From assembly GCA_963751425.1 (NCBI GenBank), contig CAVVUF010000002.1, positions 1,054,001 through 1,118,000 of the forward strand: 64,000 nt of DNA, in the 5' to 3' direction. Source of the stretch: CAVVUF01 sp963751425 (lineage in GTDB: Bacteria > Chloroflexota > Anaerolineae > Anaerolineales > UBA4823). The notes beneath the pieces are model-generated. The model saw nothing but the letters and a program-made list of their open reading frames with translations, did not search any database and was not told the DNA's origin. How positions within the stretch are numbered: the stretch's first letter is position 1; the number at the start of each line of letters is the position of its first letter. Made by a program: the position numbers and the translations under genes. Of the stretch, positions 17,201 to 25,583 are shown piece after piece.

Positions 17201-17213
17201 CAATAAAGCAGGC

Positions 17214-17241
17214 TTGACCGGGCTGCAAATGTGGCTAGAAT
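17214..17241 (+). promoter_or_regulatory. Promoter for a possibly leaderless transcript
   Basis: TTGACC at 17214-17219, a 16-base spacer, TAGAAT at 17236-17241. The best ATG of the following gene is at 17250, only nine bases after the -10, so the mRNA would begin at or next to its start codon. No Shine-Dalgarno sequence precedes that ATG. Confidence 0.45.
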
Positions 17242-17249
17242 TAAAGCCT

Positions 17250-19991
17250 ATGTCGATTATACCGCTTCTCCCCTTGAACGATTCGAACGCCAGCCTGGAA
17301 ACGGCGGGTGGAAAAGGATTAAACCTGGCCCGTTTGATGCGAGCGGGTTTCCCGGTACCGGACGGCTTTCTAATTCCAGTGGCTGCTTACCAGCAGTTCG
17401 TGGAAACAAATGAGCTTCCTGTGAAGATAGCCCATGTGCTGGCAAATGCAGTCTTTGACGATCCAGCTTCTTTGGAAATACGATCAACTACCATCCGGGG
17501 CTGGTTTTCGGAGGGAGATCTACCCTCGAACCTGGCAGATGGTATCCTGATTGCTTACCATAACTTGGGGAGTGGTGCTGTGGCAGTGCGCTCCTCGGCA
17601 ACTGCAGAGGATTTGCCAGAGGCCTCTTTTGCTGGACAGCAGGATACCTTCTTGAATGTGATCGGAGAGGAAGCCTTATTAGAGGCGGTGGTGAAGTGTT
17701 GGAGCAGCCTGTGGACAGCGCGGGCGATTGGTTACCGCCATCGCAACGGCATGGACCAGGCAGGCTTAGGGCTGGCGGTGATTGTGCAGGTGATGGTGCC
17801 CAGCCAGGCCTCGGGGGTGGCTTTCACAGCCAATCCGCTAAGCGGGCGGCGTACGGAGATGGTCATCGATGCCACGTTGGGGCTGGGAGAAGCGCTGGTC
17901 TCGGGGAAGGTGGATCCCGATCACTATGTGGTGGACATGCGCTCGCGGCAGATCACCCACAAGCAGCTTGGATCGAAAGCGTTGGTGATCGAGGGTCGAA
18001 CTGGTGGTGGGACGGTTGAACGGATAGGTGAAGAAGGCCAAGTGCCGGCACTTTTGGATGAGCAGATTTTGAAGCTGGTAGATTTGTGTCAGCGCGTGGC
18101 AGAAGAATATGACGCCCCTCAGGATATCGAATGGGCTTGGGCAGGAAACCGGCTGTACCTGCTGCAGGCGCGTTCCATCACTACCCTGTTTCCTACTCCT
18201 GCTGGCGTGCCCTTTTACCCGCTGCGGGTGATGTTTTCCTTCGCGGCGGTCCAGGGCATCCTGGATCCACTCACCCCGTTGGGGCTGGATGGGATTCGGC
18301 TGGCATTGACTGGTTTGCAGGCTTTTTTTGGTTATAAAACCGACTATCGCGACCCTGGGTTACTCCAGGTTGCCGCGGATAGGTTGTGGTTAGGATTCAC
18401 GACACTGGTCAAGAATCCATTGGGGCGGAAGCTGATCACAGGGATCATGAGCTTTGTTGAGCCTACTATTGGCTACCATTTGAAGCCGGTGATGGAAGAG
18501 CCAGAATTGAAGGCTCAGGGGGGTGTTTCGCTAGGCACGCGGTTAACCATTATAAGGGCTGTCCTGCCCATTGCAAGCCGGGTACTCCTGGCGATCGCAT
18601 TTCCAAATGCACGCCGAGAGCGCGGCATCCAGATTGCCAACCGTGCCCTGGAAGAAGCGCAGGCAGAAGCCCAAGTTACTGGCAACGATCCCTACACCCG
18701 GCTGGGCGAACGGCTGAAGTTCTTAAGACGAACGACCTATTATTTTCCACGTTATTTGCCAGCCTATTTCGTAGCGCCTCTGGCAGCGGGGATGGCTTCC
18801 TTGAACCTGGTCAACCAGCTCCTCAAGCGCTTCCTGGGTACGACGGCTGGGGACCTGGCTGGGATGCAGCAGGTGATGCTGGAATTGACGCGCGGCGTGC
18901 CGTATAACGTGACGACCGAGATGGATCTATTCTTGTGGGAGACGGCGCAGAAAATCCGCAGCGACCCGGCCTCAAGCCGGTTCTTTCGAGAAAAGGAACC
19001 GGAGGAGGTCGCCCATGCTTACCTGGAGAAAGCTTTGCCTGCCGCCGCGCAGGAGGCAGTGGGATTGTTTATGGAGCGGTATGGGATGCGCGGTGTAGGA
19101 GAGATCGACCTGGGCAGGAGGCGCTGGCGGGAAGAACCACTGCAGATTGTGAAGGTATTGATCAGCTATTTGAATATTTCAGATGAGAGCAAAGCCCCGG
19201 ACTCTATTTTTCGGAAGAATGCAGAAGAGGCTGAAAAAGCCATCACCGTTATAGAAGCGCAGATTGGGAAAACCCGCGGGGGCTGGCTGAAAAAGCGGAT
19301 GTATCGTTTCGCCACGCGCCGAGCGCGGGGTTTGGTGGGCTTGCGCGAGAGTCCAAAATTTTTCATCATCCGGGTAATGGGAATCATGCGAAAGGCTCTT
19401 CAGGAAAGTGGGATTGAGCTGGCGGAGATGAGAATTCTGGATGACCCTGAGGATATCTTTTTCTTGAATGTGGAAGAACTGGAGGCGTTATCCAGGCAGG
19501 AAAATATGGATTGGAAGGCACTTGTGGCTCAGCACCGCAGAAGTAACGCACGTGAGAAACTGCGCAAGCAGATCCCCTCAATTTTGATGAGCGATGGGAG
19601 AGCCTTCTACGGCGCGCCGGGGGCAGCTGCGGCTGGAGGAGAGGGTAACCTCAGCGGCAGCGGGGTGTCGCCGGGGATCGTGGAAGGAAAGGTGCGGGTG
19701 GTGTTCTCACCGCATGATACAGCCCTGCAGCCGGGCGAGATCCTGGTCTGCCCGGGCACTGACCCAGCCTGGACGCCGCTCTTCCTGGTCGCGGGGGGAT
19801 TGGTGATGGAAGTGGGCGGGATGATGACGCATGGGGCAGTGGTGGCACGCGAATACGGCATCCCAGCGGTGGTGGGTGTGGCGCAGGCGACCAGCCGCCT
19901 GATAAGCGGTCAGCGCGTGCGCGTGGACGGGGAAAGCGGGATCGTGCAGATATTGGAAGAAGAATTCTTGAGCGAAGATCATAGGGGGTAA
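17250..19991 (+). CDS. PEP-synthase / rifampin-phosphotransferase-like protein
   Basis: A 913-residue cytoplasmic protein with an N-terminal ATP-grasp domain of the PEP/pyruvate dikinase type (GGKGLNLARLMRAGFPVPDGF; AVRSSATAEDLPEASFAGQQDTFLN; QDIEWAWAGNRLYLLQARSIT). A long alpha-helical middle (about residues 330-790) follows, and then a C-terminal phosphohistidine swivel domain with GGMMTHGAVVAREYGIPAVVGV, where His carries phosphate. The PEP-binding barrel of true PEP synthase is absent. The layout ATP-grasp / helical acceptor domain / His domain is that of rifampin phosphotransferase, which uses ATP and phosphorylates a bound small molecule. The natural substrate here is unknown. A TTG at 17214 and an ATG at 17229 are alternative starts. 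Confidence 0.78.
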   Translation: MSIIPLLPLNDSNASLETAGGKGLNLARLMRAGFPVPDGFLIPVAAYQQFVETNELPVKIAHVLANAVFDDPASLEIRSTTIRGWFSEGDLPSNLADGILIAYHNLGSGAVAVRSSATAEDLPEASFAGQQDTFLNVIGEEALLEAVVKCWSSLWTARAIGYRHRNGMDQAGLGLAVIVQVMVPSQASGVAFTANPLSGRRTEMVIDATLGLGEALVSGKVDPDHYVVDMRSRQITHKQLGSKALVIEGRTGGGTVERIGEEGQVPALLDEQILKLVDLCQRVAEEYDAPQDIEWAWAGNRLYLLQARSITTLFPTPAGVPFYPLRVMFSFAAVQGILDPLTPLGLDGIRLALTGLQAFFGYKTDYRDPGLLQVAADRLWLGFTTLVKNPLGRKLITGIMSFVEPTIGYHLKPVMEEPELKAQGGVSLGTRLTIIRAVLPIASRVLLAIAFPNARRERGIQIANRALEEAQAEAQVTGNDPYTRLGERLKFLRRTTYYFPRYLPAYFVAPLAAGMASLNLVNQLLKRFLGTTAGDLAGMQQVMLELTRGVPYNVTTEMDLFLWETAQKIRSDPASSRFFREKEPEEVAHAYLEKALPAAAQEAVGLFMERYGMRGVGEIDLGRRRWREEPLQIVKVLISYLNISDESKAPDSIFRKNAEEAEKAITVIEAQIGKTRGGWLKKRMYRFATRRARGLVGLRESPKFFIIRVMGIMRKALQESGIELAEMRILDDPEDIFFLNVEELEALSRQENMDWKALVAQHRRSNAREKLRKQIPSILMSDGRAFYGAPGAAAAGGEGNLSGSGVSPGIVEGKVRVVFSPHDTALQPGEILVCPGTDPAWTPLFLVAGGLVMEVGGMMTHGAVVAREYGIPAVVGVAQATSRLISGQRVRVDGESGIVQILEEEFLSEDHRG

Positions 19992-20003
19992 GGGGTTCTC
20001 GGC

Positions 20004-20031
20004 TATAATCGTTTCATATCCATTAAGGAGG
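20004..20031 (+). promoter_or_regulatory. -10 element and ribosome binding site before the 20037 gene
   Basis: TATAAT at 20004-20009 (no clear -35) and AAGGAGG at 20025-20031, six bases before the ATG. They suggest an independent start of transcription for the two genes that follow. Confidence 0.4.
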
Positions 20032-20036
20032 CATCC

Positions 20037-20846
20037 ATGCAATACGTTCAATTTAAGGATATTAAGGTCAGCCGCTTCATCTTAGGCAGCAACCCCTTCA
20101 GCGGATTTTCACACCAAAGCACGGAAATGGATTGGGCAATGCGGCATTATTTCACCACCGCCCGGATCAAGGACACGCTGCGAGAAGCTGAAACGCTGGG
20201 AGTCAATACTTTTATCGCCCGTTCCGATTTTCACGTGATGCGCATGTGGATGGAGTATCACGATGAGGGTGGAAAGTTACAGTGGTTTGCGCAGACCTGC
20301 CCAGAGGTAGGTGATCATGTCACCTGCATCCATCGTGCTGCCGGCTTTGGGGCAACCGCCTGCCACCTGCACGGTGGGGTGATGGATTATGCATTTGCGC
20401 AGGGTAAGTTAGATGACGTCCAGCCAGCCCTCGATCTGATCCGCGAAAAGGGCATGCTGGCGGGTATTGCCGCTCACAACCACCGGGTGATCGAATGGGC
20501 AGAGGAGCACCTGGACCTGGACTATTACCTTTGCTGTTATTACAACCCAACGCCGCGCGATACCCATGCGGCGCATGACCCCAACCTGGCTGAGCAGTAC
20601 CTGGAGGAAGACCGCAAATCGATGACGGACTTGATTCAGAAGCTCTCGAAGCCGGTAGTGCATTATAAAATCATGGCGGCGGGGCGCAATACGCCGAAAG
20701 AGGCGTTTATCTATGCAGCTTCCAAGATGCGGGTGAACGACGCGGTGTGCGTGGGTATCTATCAAGAGAAGCAGGCGGAAATCATGAAGGAAGATGTTCG
20801 GCTGTTGGAAGAGAGCCTGGAAGCGGCTGTAAAGGAAAGTGTGTGA
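20037..20846 (+). CDS. Conserved-looking TIM-barrel-like protein of unknown function
   Basis: A 269-residue soluble protein. Alternating strand/helix segments (KVSRFILGSNPFSGF, GVNTFIARSDFHVMRM, ATACHLHGGVMDYAFAQG, GMLAGIAAHNHRVIEWAEE, DYYLCCYYNPTP, KPVVHYKIMAAGRNTPKEAF) suggest a TIM barrel distantly like aldo/keto-reductase or sugar-isomerase families. Several His, Asp and Cys residues sit at strand ends (ARSDFH, CHLHGG, AHNHR), which could bind a metal. I cannot name the family. The stop overlaps the next gene's start (TGATG), so it is co-translated with a methyltransferase. Confidence 0.65.
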   Translation: MQYVQFKDIKVSRFILGSNPFSGFSHQSTEMDWAMRHYFTTARIKDTLREAETLGVNTFIARSDFHVMRMWMEYHDEGGKLQWFAQTCPEVGDHVTCIHRAAGFGATACHLHGGVMDYAFAQGKLDDVQPALDLIREKGMLAGIAAHNHRVIEWAEEHLDLDYYLCCYYNPTPRDTHAAHDPNLAEQYLEEDRKSMTDLIQKLSKPVVHYKIMAAGRNTPKEAFIYAASKMRVNDAVCVGIYQEKQAEIMKEDVRLLEESLEAAVKESV

Positions 20847-21583
20847 TGGATATTTTCTTTGAGGTGCACTGTGACCTGCCGCGTGAGGGACCAGGGGATA
20901 ATGCTTCGACGCGCAAGGCCTACTCCTTATTGAAAGGTTTACCACCCAAGCCGCGCATCCTGGATATTGGCTGCGGACCGGGCATGCAAACGGTTGAGCT
21001 GGCAAAGATATCAGGGGGTACGCTTGTTGCAGTCGATTTACACCTGCCGTTCCTGGAGGCACTGCGCCGCAGTGCGGCTGCAGAAGGCGTGACTGAACAC
21101 ATCCACATCCAGCAAGCCTCCATGTTCGATCTACAGTTCCCTGAGCACAGCTTCGACCTGCTGTGGTGTGAGGGGGCGATTTTCATCATCGGTTTCGGGG
21201 AGGGGCTGCGGACCTGGCGGCGACTGCTAAAAGAGGATGGCTGTATCGCCGTGACGGAGCTTTCGTGGATCAAAACCAACCCACCTGCAGAGATTGTGGC
21301 ATACTGGAAAGAGAACTACCCGGGGATACGGACAATCGCAGAAAATCTACAAACTGCGGTGGATGCAGGATATACCGCTATCAGCCATTTTATCCTACCG
21401 GATTCGAGCTGGTGGGATTACTATTATCACCCGATTGAAAAAAGGATCGGCATGCTGCGCGAGAAATACAGAGGGGACGAAGCGGTGCAGAAGGATCTGG
21501 ATGGACACCAGGAAGAGGTCGAGATGTTCCGGAAATATTCGGAATGGTATGGATATGTATTTTATATAATGAGAATGAAATAA
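20846..21583 (+). CDS. Class I SAM-dependent methyltransferase
   Basis: A 245-residue cytoplasmic methyltransferase. Motif I is ILDIGCGPGMQTVEL near residue 35, motif II TLVAVDLHLPFLEAL, and the post-core acidic strand FDLLWCEGAIFIIGF, followed by LKEDGCIAVTELSWIK. The C-terminal part is rich in Tyr and Trp (DSSWWDYYYHPIEKRI), consistent with a small-molecule acceptor. The acceptor is unknown. ATG at 20846 overlaps the TGA of the preceding gene. Upstream in-frame codons inside that gene are less likely starts. Confidence 0.85.
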   Translation: MDIFFEVHCDLPREGPGDNASTRKAYSLLKGLPPKPRILDIGCGPGMQTVELAKISGGTLVAVDLHLPFLEALRRSAAAEGVTEHIHIQQASMFDLQFPEHSFDLLWCEGAIFIIGFGEGLRTWRRLLKEDGCIAVTELSWIKTNPPAEIVAYWKENYPGIRTIAENLQTAVDAGYTAISHFILPDSSWWDYYYHPIEKRIGMLREKYRGDEAVQKDLDGHQEEVEMFRKYSEWYGYVFYIMRMK

Positions 21584-21661
21584 ATCTACTCGTATATGGG
21601 GCTAAATTAAAGGGATGAATCTGTTCATCAGAGCGAATTGCGCTAATTTTAGGAGTAACAT

Positions 21662-22303
21662 ATGCCCAAACGATTGATCGTGGTAGCTGGGAATATCGGT
21701 GCAGGTAAGACCTCGCTGGCGGAGCGGATCGGCTCACGCCTGGGATGGAAATCGGCTTTTGAGTCCGTCTCCGACAACCCCTACCTGTCTGATTTTTACG
21801 CGGATATGAGAAGCTGGGCTTTTCACCTGCAGGTCTTTTTCTTGGGGCACCGCGCCAGCCAGTACCTGGAAATTGCCAATGACCCGCAGTCGGTGATCCT
21901 GGACCGCAGCATTTACGAGGATGCTTATATCTTCGCCCGCGCCTTATATTCAATGAATAATTTGACAGAGCGCGATTACGTGGCCTACCGGCGGGTCTTC
22001 AGCCTGGTGGTAGACCACCTGCCTCCGCCTGACTTGTTGATTTACTTGCGAGCTCCCGTTTCAATTTTAATGAAACGCATCCAAAGCCGGGGAAGGTCAA
22101 TCGAAACGGGTATCACCGCCGAGTACCTGGGGCTGCTGGAGTCTTATTACGACGATTGGATGGGGTCCTTCGACCTGTGCCCGGTGCTGACCATCCGCAC
22201 CGATGACCTGGATTTTGTTCACAAACCTCAGCACCTGGATATCGTCGTCCAGCGCATCCAGGACCGGCTGTCAGGCAAAGAGGACTTGGTTTTTAACGAG
22301 TAG
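21662..22303 (+). CDS. Deoxynucleoside kinase
   Basis: Phosphorylates salvaged deoxynucleosides with ATP. The 213-residue protein carries the P-loop VVAGNIGAGKTSLAERIGSRLGW, the ILDRSIYEDAYIFARAL segment with the E/DRS motif, and LLIYLRAPVSILMKRIQSRGRSIE with the LID-region arginines. This matches the deoxyguanosine/deoxyadenosine kinase group of the dNK family. Which base it prefers cannot be told by eye. The ATG is preceded by AGGAG. It is separated from neighbours by 60-80 bases and may be a single-gene unit. Confidence 0.88.
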   Translation: MPKRLIVVAGNIGAGKTSLAERIGSRLGWKSAFESVSDNPYLSDFYADMRSWAFHLQVFFLGHRASQYLEIANDPQSVILDRSIYEDAYIFARALYSMNNLTERDYVAYRRVFSLVVDHLPPPDLLIYLRAPVSILMKRIQSRGRSIETGITAEYLGLLESYYDDWMGSFDLCPVLTIRTDDLDFVHKPQHLDIVVQRIQDRLSGKEDLVFNE

Positions 22304-22366
22304 TTCTGTCTAAAATCCCTTAACTACAAACCTCGAAACCCCTCAGGAAATAAAGCAAAGGGCCCC

Positions 22367-23209
22367 ATGCGAGTTCTCATCACAGGCGCGTCTGGAAGGA
22401 TTGGCAGTAGGATTGCAGAGAAGTTCGTTCAGGATCATGATGTCACTGGTCTTGACATCATGGGTGGACCTTACACGACTGTGATCGGCAGTATCACCGA
22501 CAGGCAACTCGTTACTCATCTATGTGGGAGAGTCGACGCTGTAATTCATACGGCGGCTCTACATGCCCCACACGTTGAAATCTTGCCCGATAGTGATTTC
22601 CGTCAAACGAATGTCATCGGAACTCAAGTATTGCTCCGCGGAAGCATGCGAGGCTCAGTAAAACGTTTTATTTACACAAGTTCAACCTCACTTTATGGGC
22701 AGGCAATGATTCCACAAGACAGAGCTGTTTGGGTCACCGAAGAGCTTGTGCCTAAAGCCCGCGATATCTACGACGAAACGAAGCTTGCGGCTGAAGAAGA
22801 ATGTGCCAAAGCAGCTCAGACCGGTTTGTCCTGCATAAGCCTGCGCATATCCCGGTGTTTTCCAGAATCCGAAAACCTGATGGCGATTTATCGTCTATAT
22901 CGAGGTGTCGACGCACGCGATGTCGTGCAGGCGCACGCTCTGGCTTTATCATCTAATCTTAAGGGATTTCAAAGATTCAATATTTCGGCGGCTACGCCAT
23001 TCCTGCCAGAGGATACAAGGGACCTTCTCTCGAATGCTGGCAGCGTCATTCTCAAGTATTTTCCCTGGGTGGAATTTGAGTTCGCCCAGCGAGGTTGGCA
23101 ACTGCCAAAGTCGATCGACCGGGTTTATGCGATTGGGAAGGCGCAAAAAATGTTGGGCTATCAGCCCGAATACAACTTTGAGTCTTTGTTCAATGCGGGA
23201 GTTGCGTAA
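22367..23209 (+). CDS. NAD(P)-dependent epimerase/dehydratase
   Basis: An extended short-chain dehydrogenase of 280 residues: nucleotide-binding VLITGASGRIGSRIAEKF at the N-terminus, VDAVIHTAALHAPH, FIYTSSTSLYGQ with the catalytic Ser/Thr, and YDETKLAAEEE containing the Y-x3-K pair near residue 140. The body after the active site is shorter than in classical UDP-sugar 4-epimerases. The substrate may be a nucleotide sugar but is not shown. Base composition is a little more AT-rich than its neighbours. No strong ribosome site precedes the ATG. Confidence 0.85.
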   Translation: MRVLITGASGRIGSRIAEKFVQDHDVTGLDIMGGPYTTVIGSITDRQLVTHLCGRVDAVIHTAALHAPHVEILPDSDFRQTNVIGTQVLLRGSMRGSVKRFIYTSSTSLYGQAMIPQDRAVWVTEELVPKARDIYDETKLAAEEECAKAAQTGLSCISLRISRCFPESENLMAIYRLYRGVDARDVVQAHALALSSNLKGFQRFNISAATPFLPEDTRDLLSNAGSVILKYFPWVEFEFAQRGWQLPKSIDRVYAIGKAQKMLGYQPEYNFESLFNAGVA

Positions 23210-23291
23210 CCAACAACTCAATTGACGTTTTTACTGACCGATTTCGATCATCAGGCTCAAGACGACATTGGGAGGCGCATGTTTTTGCGCT

Positions 23292-24287
23292 TTATAAGAT
23301 AGCCTTGATCACCGTATCCAGGATCAATCCAAGCAGGAACCAGGCGCCGAACTCCCGGTTATGGACAAAGGCACCGGCTACAAAGTAGTTCGGCCAGACA
23401 TCCGGGTAACCCTCGGGCTTCTCGTCGGGCTTGGGCTTGCGGAACATCGGCAGGATCTGGCGGAAAGCGCGCAGTGCCAGGAAGACGATCAGCAGCACCG
23501 GTGTGAAGTAGCCGATGATAATCAGGTACACGACCGAGACATACTGCAGCACCAACATCCCAAGCACGCTGTAGCGGGAGATTTTCTCACCCAGCAAGAC
23601 CGGCAAGGTGTGGATGCGCTTGGCTTTATCCATCTCGTATTTGTCAATGTGCTTGCCGAAGATCACGCCCGTTACACCCAATGCGTAAGGCAGGCTGGCG
23701 ATGACTGCGTTCCAGCTCCAGTCGCCGGTGATCACGTAATACCCGCCCCCGATCATCAGAGGTCCCCAAACGATGAGCACGGCGATCTCCCCCAGGGCGA
23801 TGTACTTGAGCGGCCAGGTATAGAACAAGACGAAGAATACGCCCAGGCCGAGCAAGAGCAGCGTGTAACCGCCACGCAGCCAGACCAGCGCCCCACCGCA
23901 GACCAGGGCGATCAACCCCGTTACCGCAGCATAGGTGAGGAGCTGGCGCTTGTTCCATAAGCCATGCACCAGGGGCTGGGGACCATATTGGCTGCGGTAG
24001 TAATTATCCTTGTCAACGCCTCGCACATAATCGGTGTAGTCGTTGAGCAGGTTGTTCGTGGCATGGGCGAAGATCAGCCCGATCGTAAGCAAGAGCCAGT
24101 ACCCAAAATTGAACTTGCCTGCCTGGGCAGCCAGGATGCCGGCGATGGCGGCAGATAAAAAGGTCATCACCAGCACCGCAGCGCGGGTGGCGATCAGCCA
24201 TTTGGAGATGACATCCAGTTTCTGCCATTCTTCCTTGCTGACATGTGGGATTACCTGTAAAGCTTTTTTCCACATCGAAAAGTTCAT
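23292..24287 (-). CDS. UbiA-family prenyltransferase
   Basis: A 331-residue integral membrane protein with about nine helices. The first aspartate-rich motif is NNLLNDYTDYVRGVDKDN (N-x3-D-x3-D) near residue 80 and the second is FGKHIDKYEMDKAK (D-x3-D) near residue 210. Both bind the Mg-diphosphate of a prenyl donor. UbiA/MenA enzymes attach prenyl chains to aromatic rings such as quinone precursors, and a MenA-like role is the simplest guess. Relatives also act on other acceptors. It follows the aminotransferase by about 90 bases on the same strand, so it could belong to the glycan operon or be independent. Confidence 0.83.
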   Translation of the reverse strand: MNFSMWKKALQVIPHVSKEEWQKLDVISKWLIATRAAVLVMTFLSAAIAGILAAQAGKFNFGYWLLLTIGLIFAHATNNLLNDYTDYVRGVDKDNYYRSQYGPQPLVHGLWNKRQLLTYAAVTGLIALVCGGALVWLRGGYTLLLLGLGVFFVLFYTWPLKYIALGEIAVLIVWGPLMIGGGYYVITGDWSWNAVIASLPYALGVTGVIFGKHIDKYEMDKAKRIHTLPVLLGEKISRYSVLGMLVLQYVSVVYLIIIGYFTPVLLIVFLALRAFRQILPMFRKPKPDEKPEGYPDVWPNYFVAGAFVHNREFGAWFLLGLILDTVIKAIL

Positions 24288-24376
24288 AGTTTTTCTATAC
24301 TCCTCATTAAGATGATCATTTTAACCGATAAATTAACCCCAATATGGCCAGATTGGTCACGATTAAAAGAGAAAGC

Positions 24377-25562
24377 TCAGGATGCTACCAAAACTTTCTG
24401 TAAGGTCCTGCAGACCTGATCGACCTGGGCTTCGCTCATCACTCCAGAGAAGGGCAGCGCCAAGCCACGCTGGCCAAGGTCTTCGGTGACCGGGAAGTCT
24501 CCTGGCCGGTAGCCGAAGCGCTCGACCATATAAGGCTGCAGGTGGATGGGCAAGAAGTACGGCCGGGCCGGGATGCCGGCTTGCCCGAGGCGGGAGGCGA
24601 TTTTGTCCCGGTCGATGGCAGGGTCAAAGCGCACCACATACACAAACCAGCTCGGGCGGGTTGTGTTTGGATCCAACTGCGGCGCTTCGACGCCAGGAAT
24701 CTCAGGTAAACGCTCGTTATACCAGGCTGCAACCTGCTCCCGCCGGTCGAGCAGCTCTGGCAGTCGCCCCATCTGCACCCGGCCCAGGGCAGCGCTCAGC
24801 TCATCCAGGCGGTAGTTGTATCCCAGGTGGGTGTGCTGGAGCCAGGTATCGCCGGGGCGCGGCCCTGGTTGCGCAAGGCGCGCATCAAGGAGGCGGCTTG
24901 TTCATCATCGGTCACGACCATCCCCCCCTCGCCGGTAGTGATTTGCTTGTTCGGGTAAAAGGCGAAGACGCCGTAATCCCCCAGAGTGCCTGCCAGCCGG
25001 CCTTTGTATGCTGCGCCCAGGGATTCGCAGGAATCTTCAATCACTTTCAAGCCCAGGGTACGGGCGGTTTCCAGGATCGGGTCCATGTCGGCCGGCTGCC
25101 CGAACACATCCACTGGCAGAATGGCTTTCAATCGGGCATTCTTCCCCGCCCCTTTCCGGGGCAGCCACCGCCGGGCGGCTTGACCGCCCTGGCTCAGGTC
25201 AATAGCTGCCTGGTGCACCAGGTCAGGAGCGATATTCCCGGTGAGTGGGTCGACATCGACAAAAATGGGCACGGCGCGCTCGAAGAGCAGCACATTCGAA
25301 GAGGCGACGAAGGAAAAGGGGGTGGTGATGACCAGGTCGCCATCCGTGATCCCGCGGCGCGCACGCACAGGTGCAGCCCGGCGGTGCCTGAATTGACCCC
25401 AATGGCATTCCGGCTGCCGGTGTAGCTGCTGAAAGCTGCTTCGAAAGCCTTGATCTCCTCGCCCATGCTCAAGGTGGGGGTCTGCATCACAGCAGCAATC
25501 GCCTGGCGCTCGGCCTCCGTCAGGTCGGGAGAAGACATGGGAATGTCTAAAGGGGTTTGCAT
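24377..25562 (-). CDS. DegT/DnrJ/EryC1/StrS-type sugar aminotransferase, two frameshifts
   Basis: PLP enzyme of the family that puts an amino group on nucleotide-linked keto sugars (PglE, ArnB, WecE types). Three reading segments join into one protein of about 395 residues: GSRNAIGVNSGTAGLHLCVRAAG / ITDGDLVITTPFSFVASSN...DVFGQPADM...VIEDSCESLGA...FYPNKQITTGEGGMVV (Lys in NKQ holds PLP) / WLQHTHLGYNYRLDELSAALG...FGYRPGDFPVTEDLG. Each join needs one added G: near 25351 (CCC to CCCC on the + strand) and near 24852. It lies 21 bases after the E1-beta fusion gene. Together with the acyltransferase domain and the PglC-like enzyme it recalls the bacillosamine-type pathway. Confidence 0.85.
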
Positions 25563-25583
25563 ATAAGAATTACCATCGTTAAG

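Noticed and set aside
23361..23960. 199-codon + strand frame opposite the UbiA gene
   Set aside because: It is a shadow of a membrane-protein gene, rich in Gln, Asp and His, with no ribosome site or conserved-looking segment.
24661..25425. 254-codon + strand frame opposite the aminotransferase
   Set aside because: It lies across both frameshifts of a clearly recognisable DegT-type gene and has the composition of an antisense frame.
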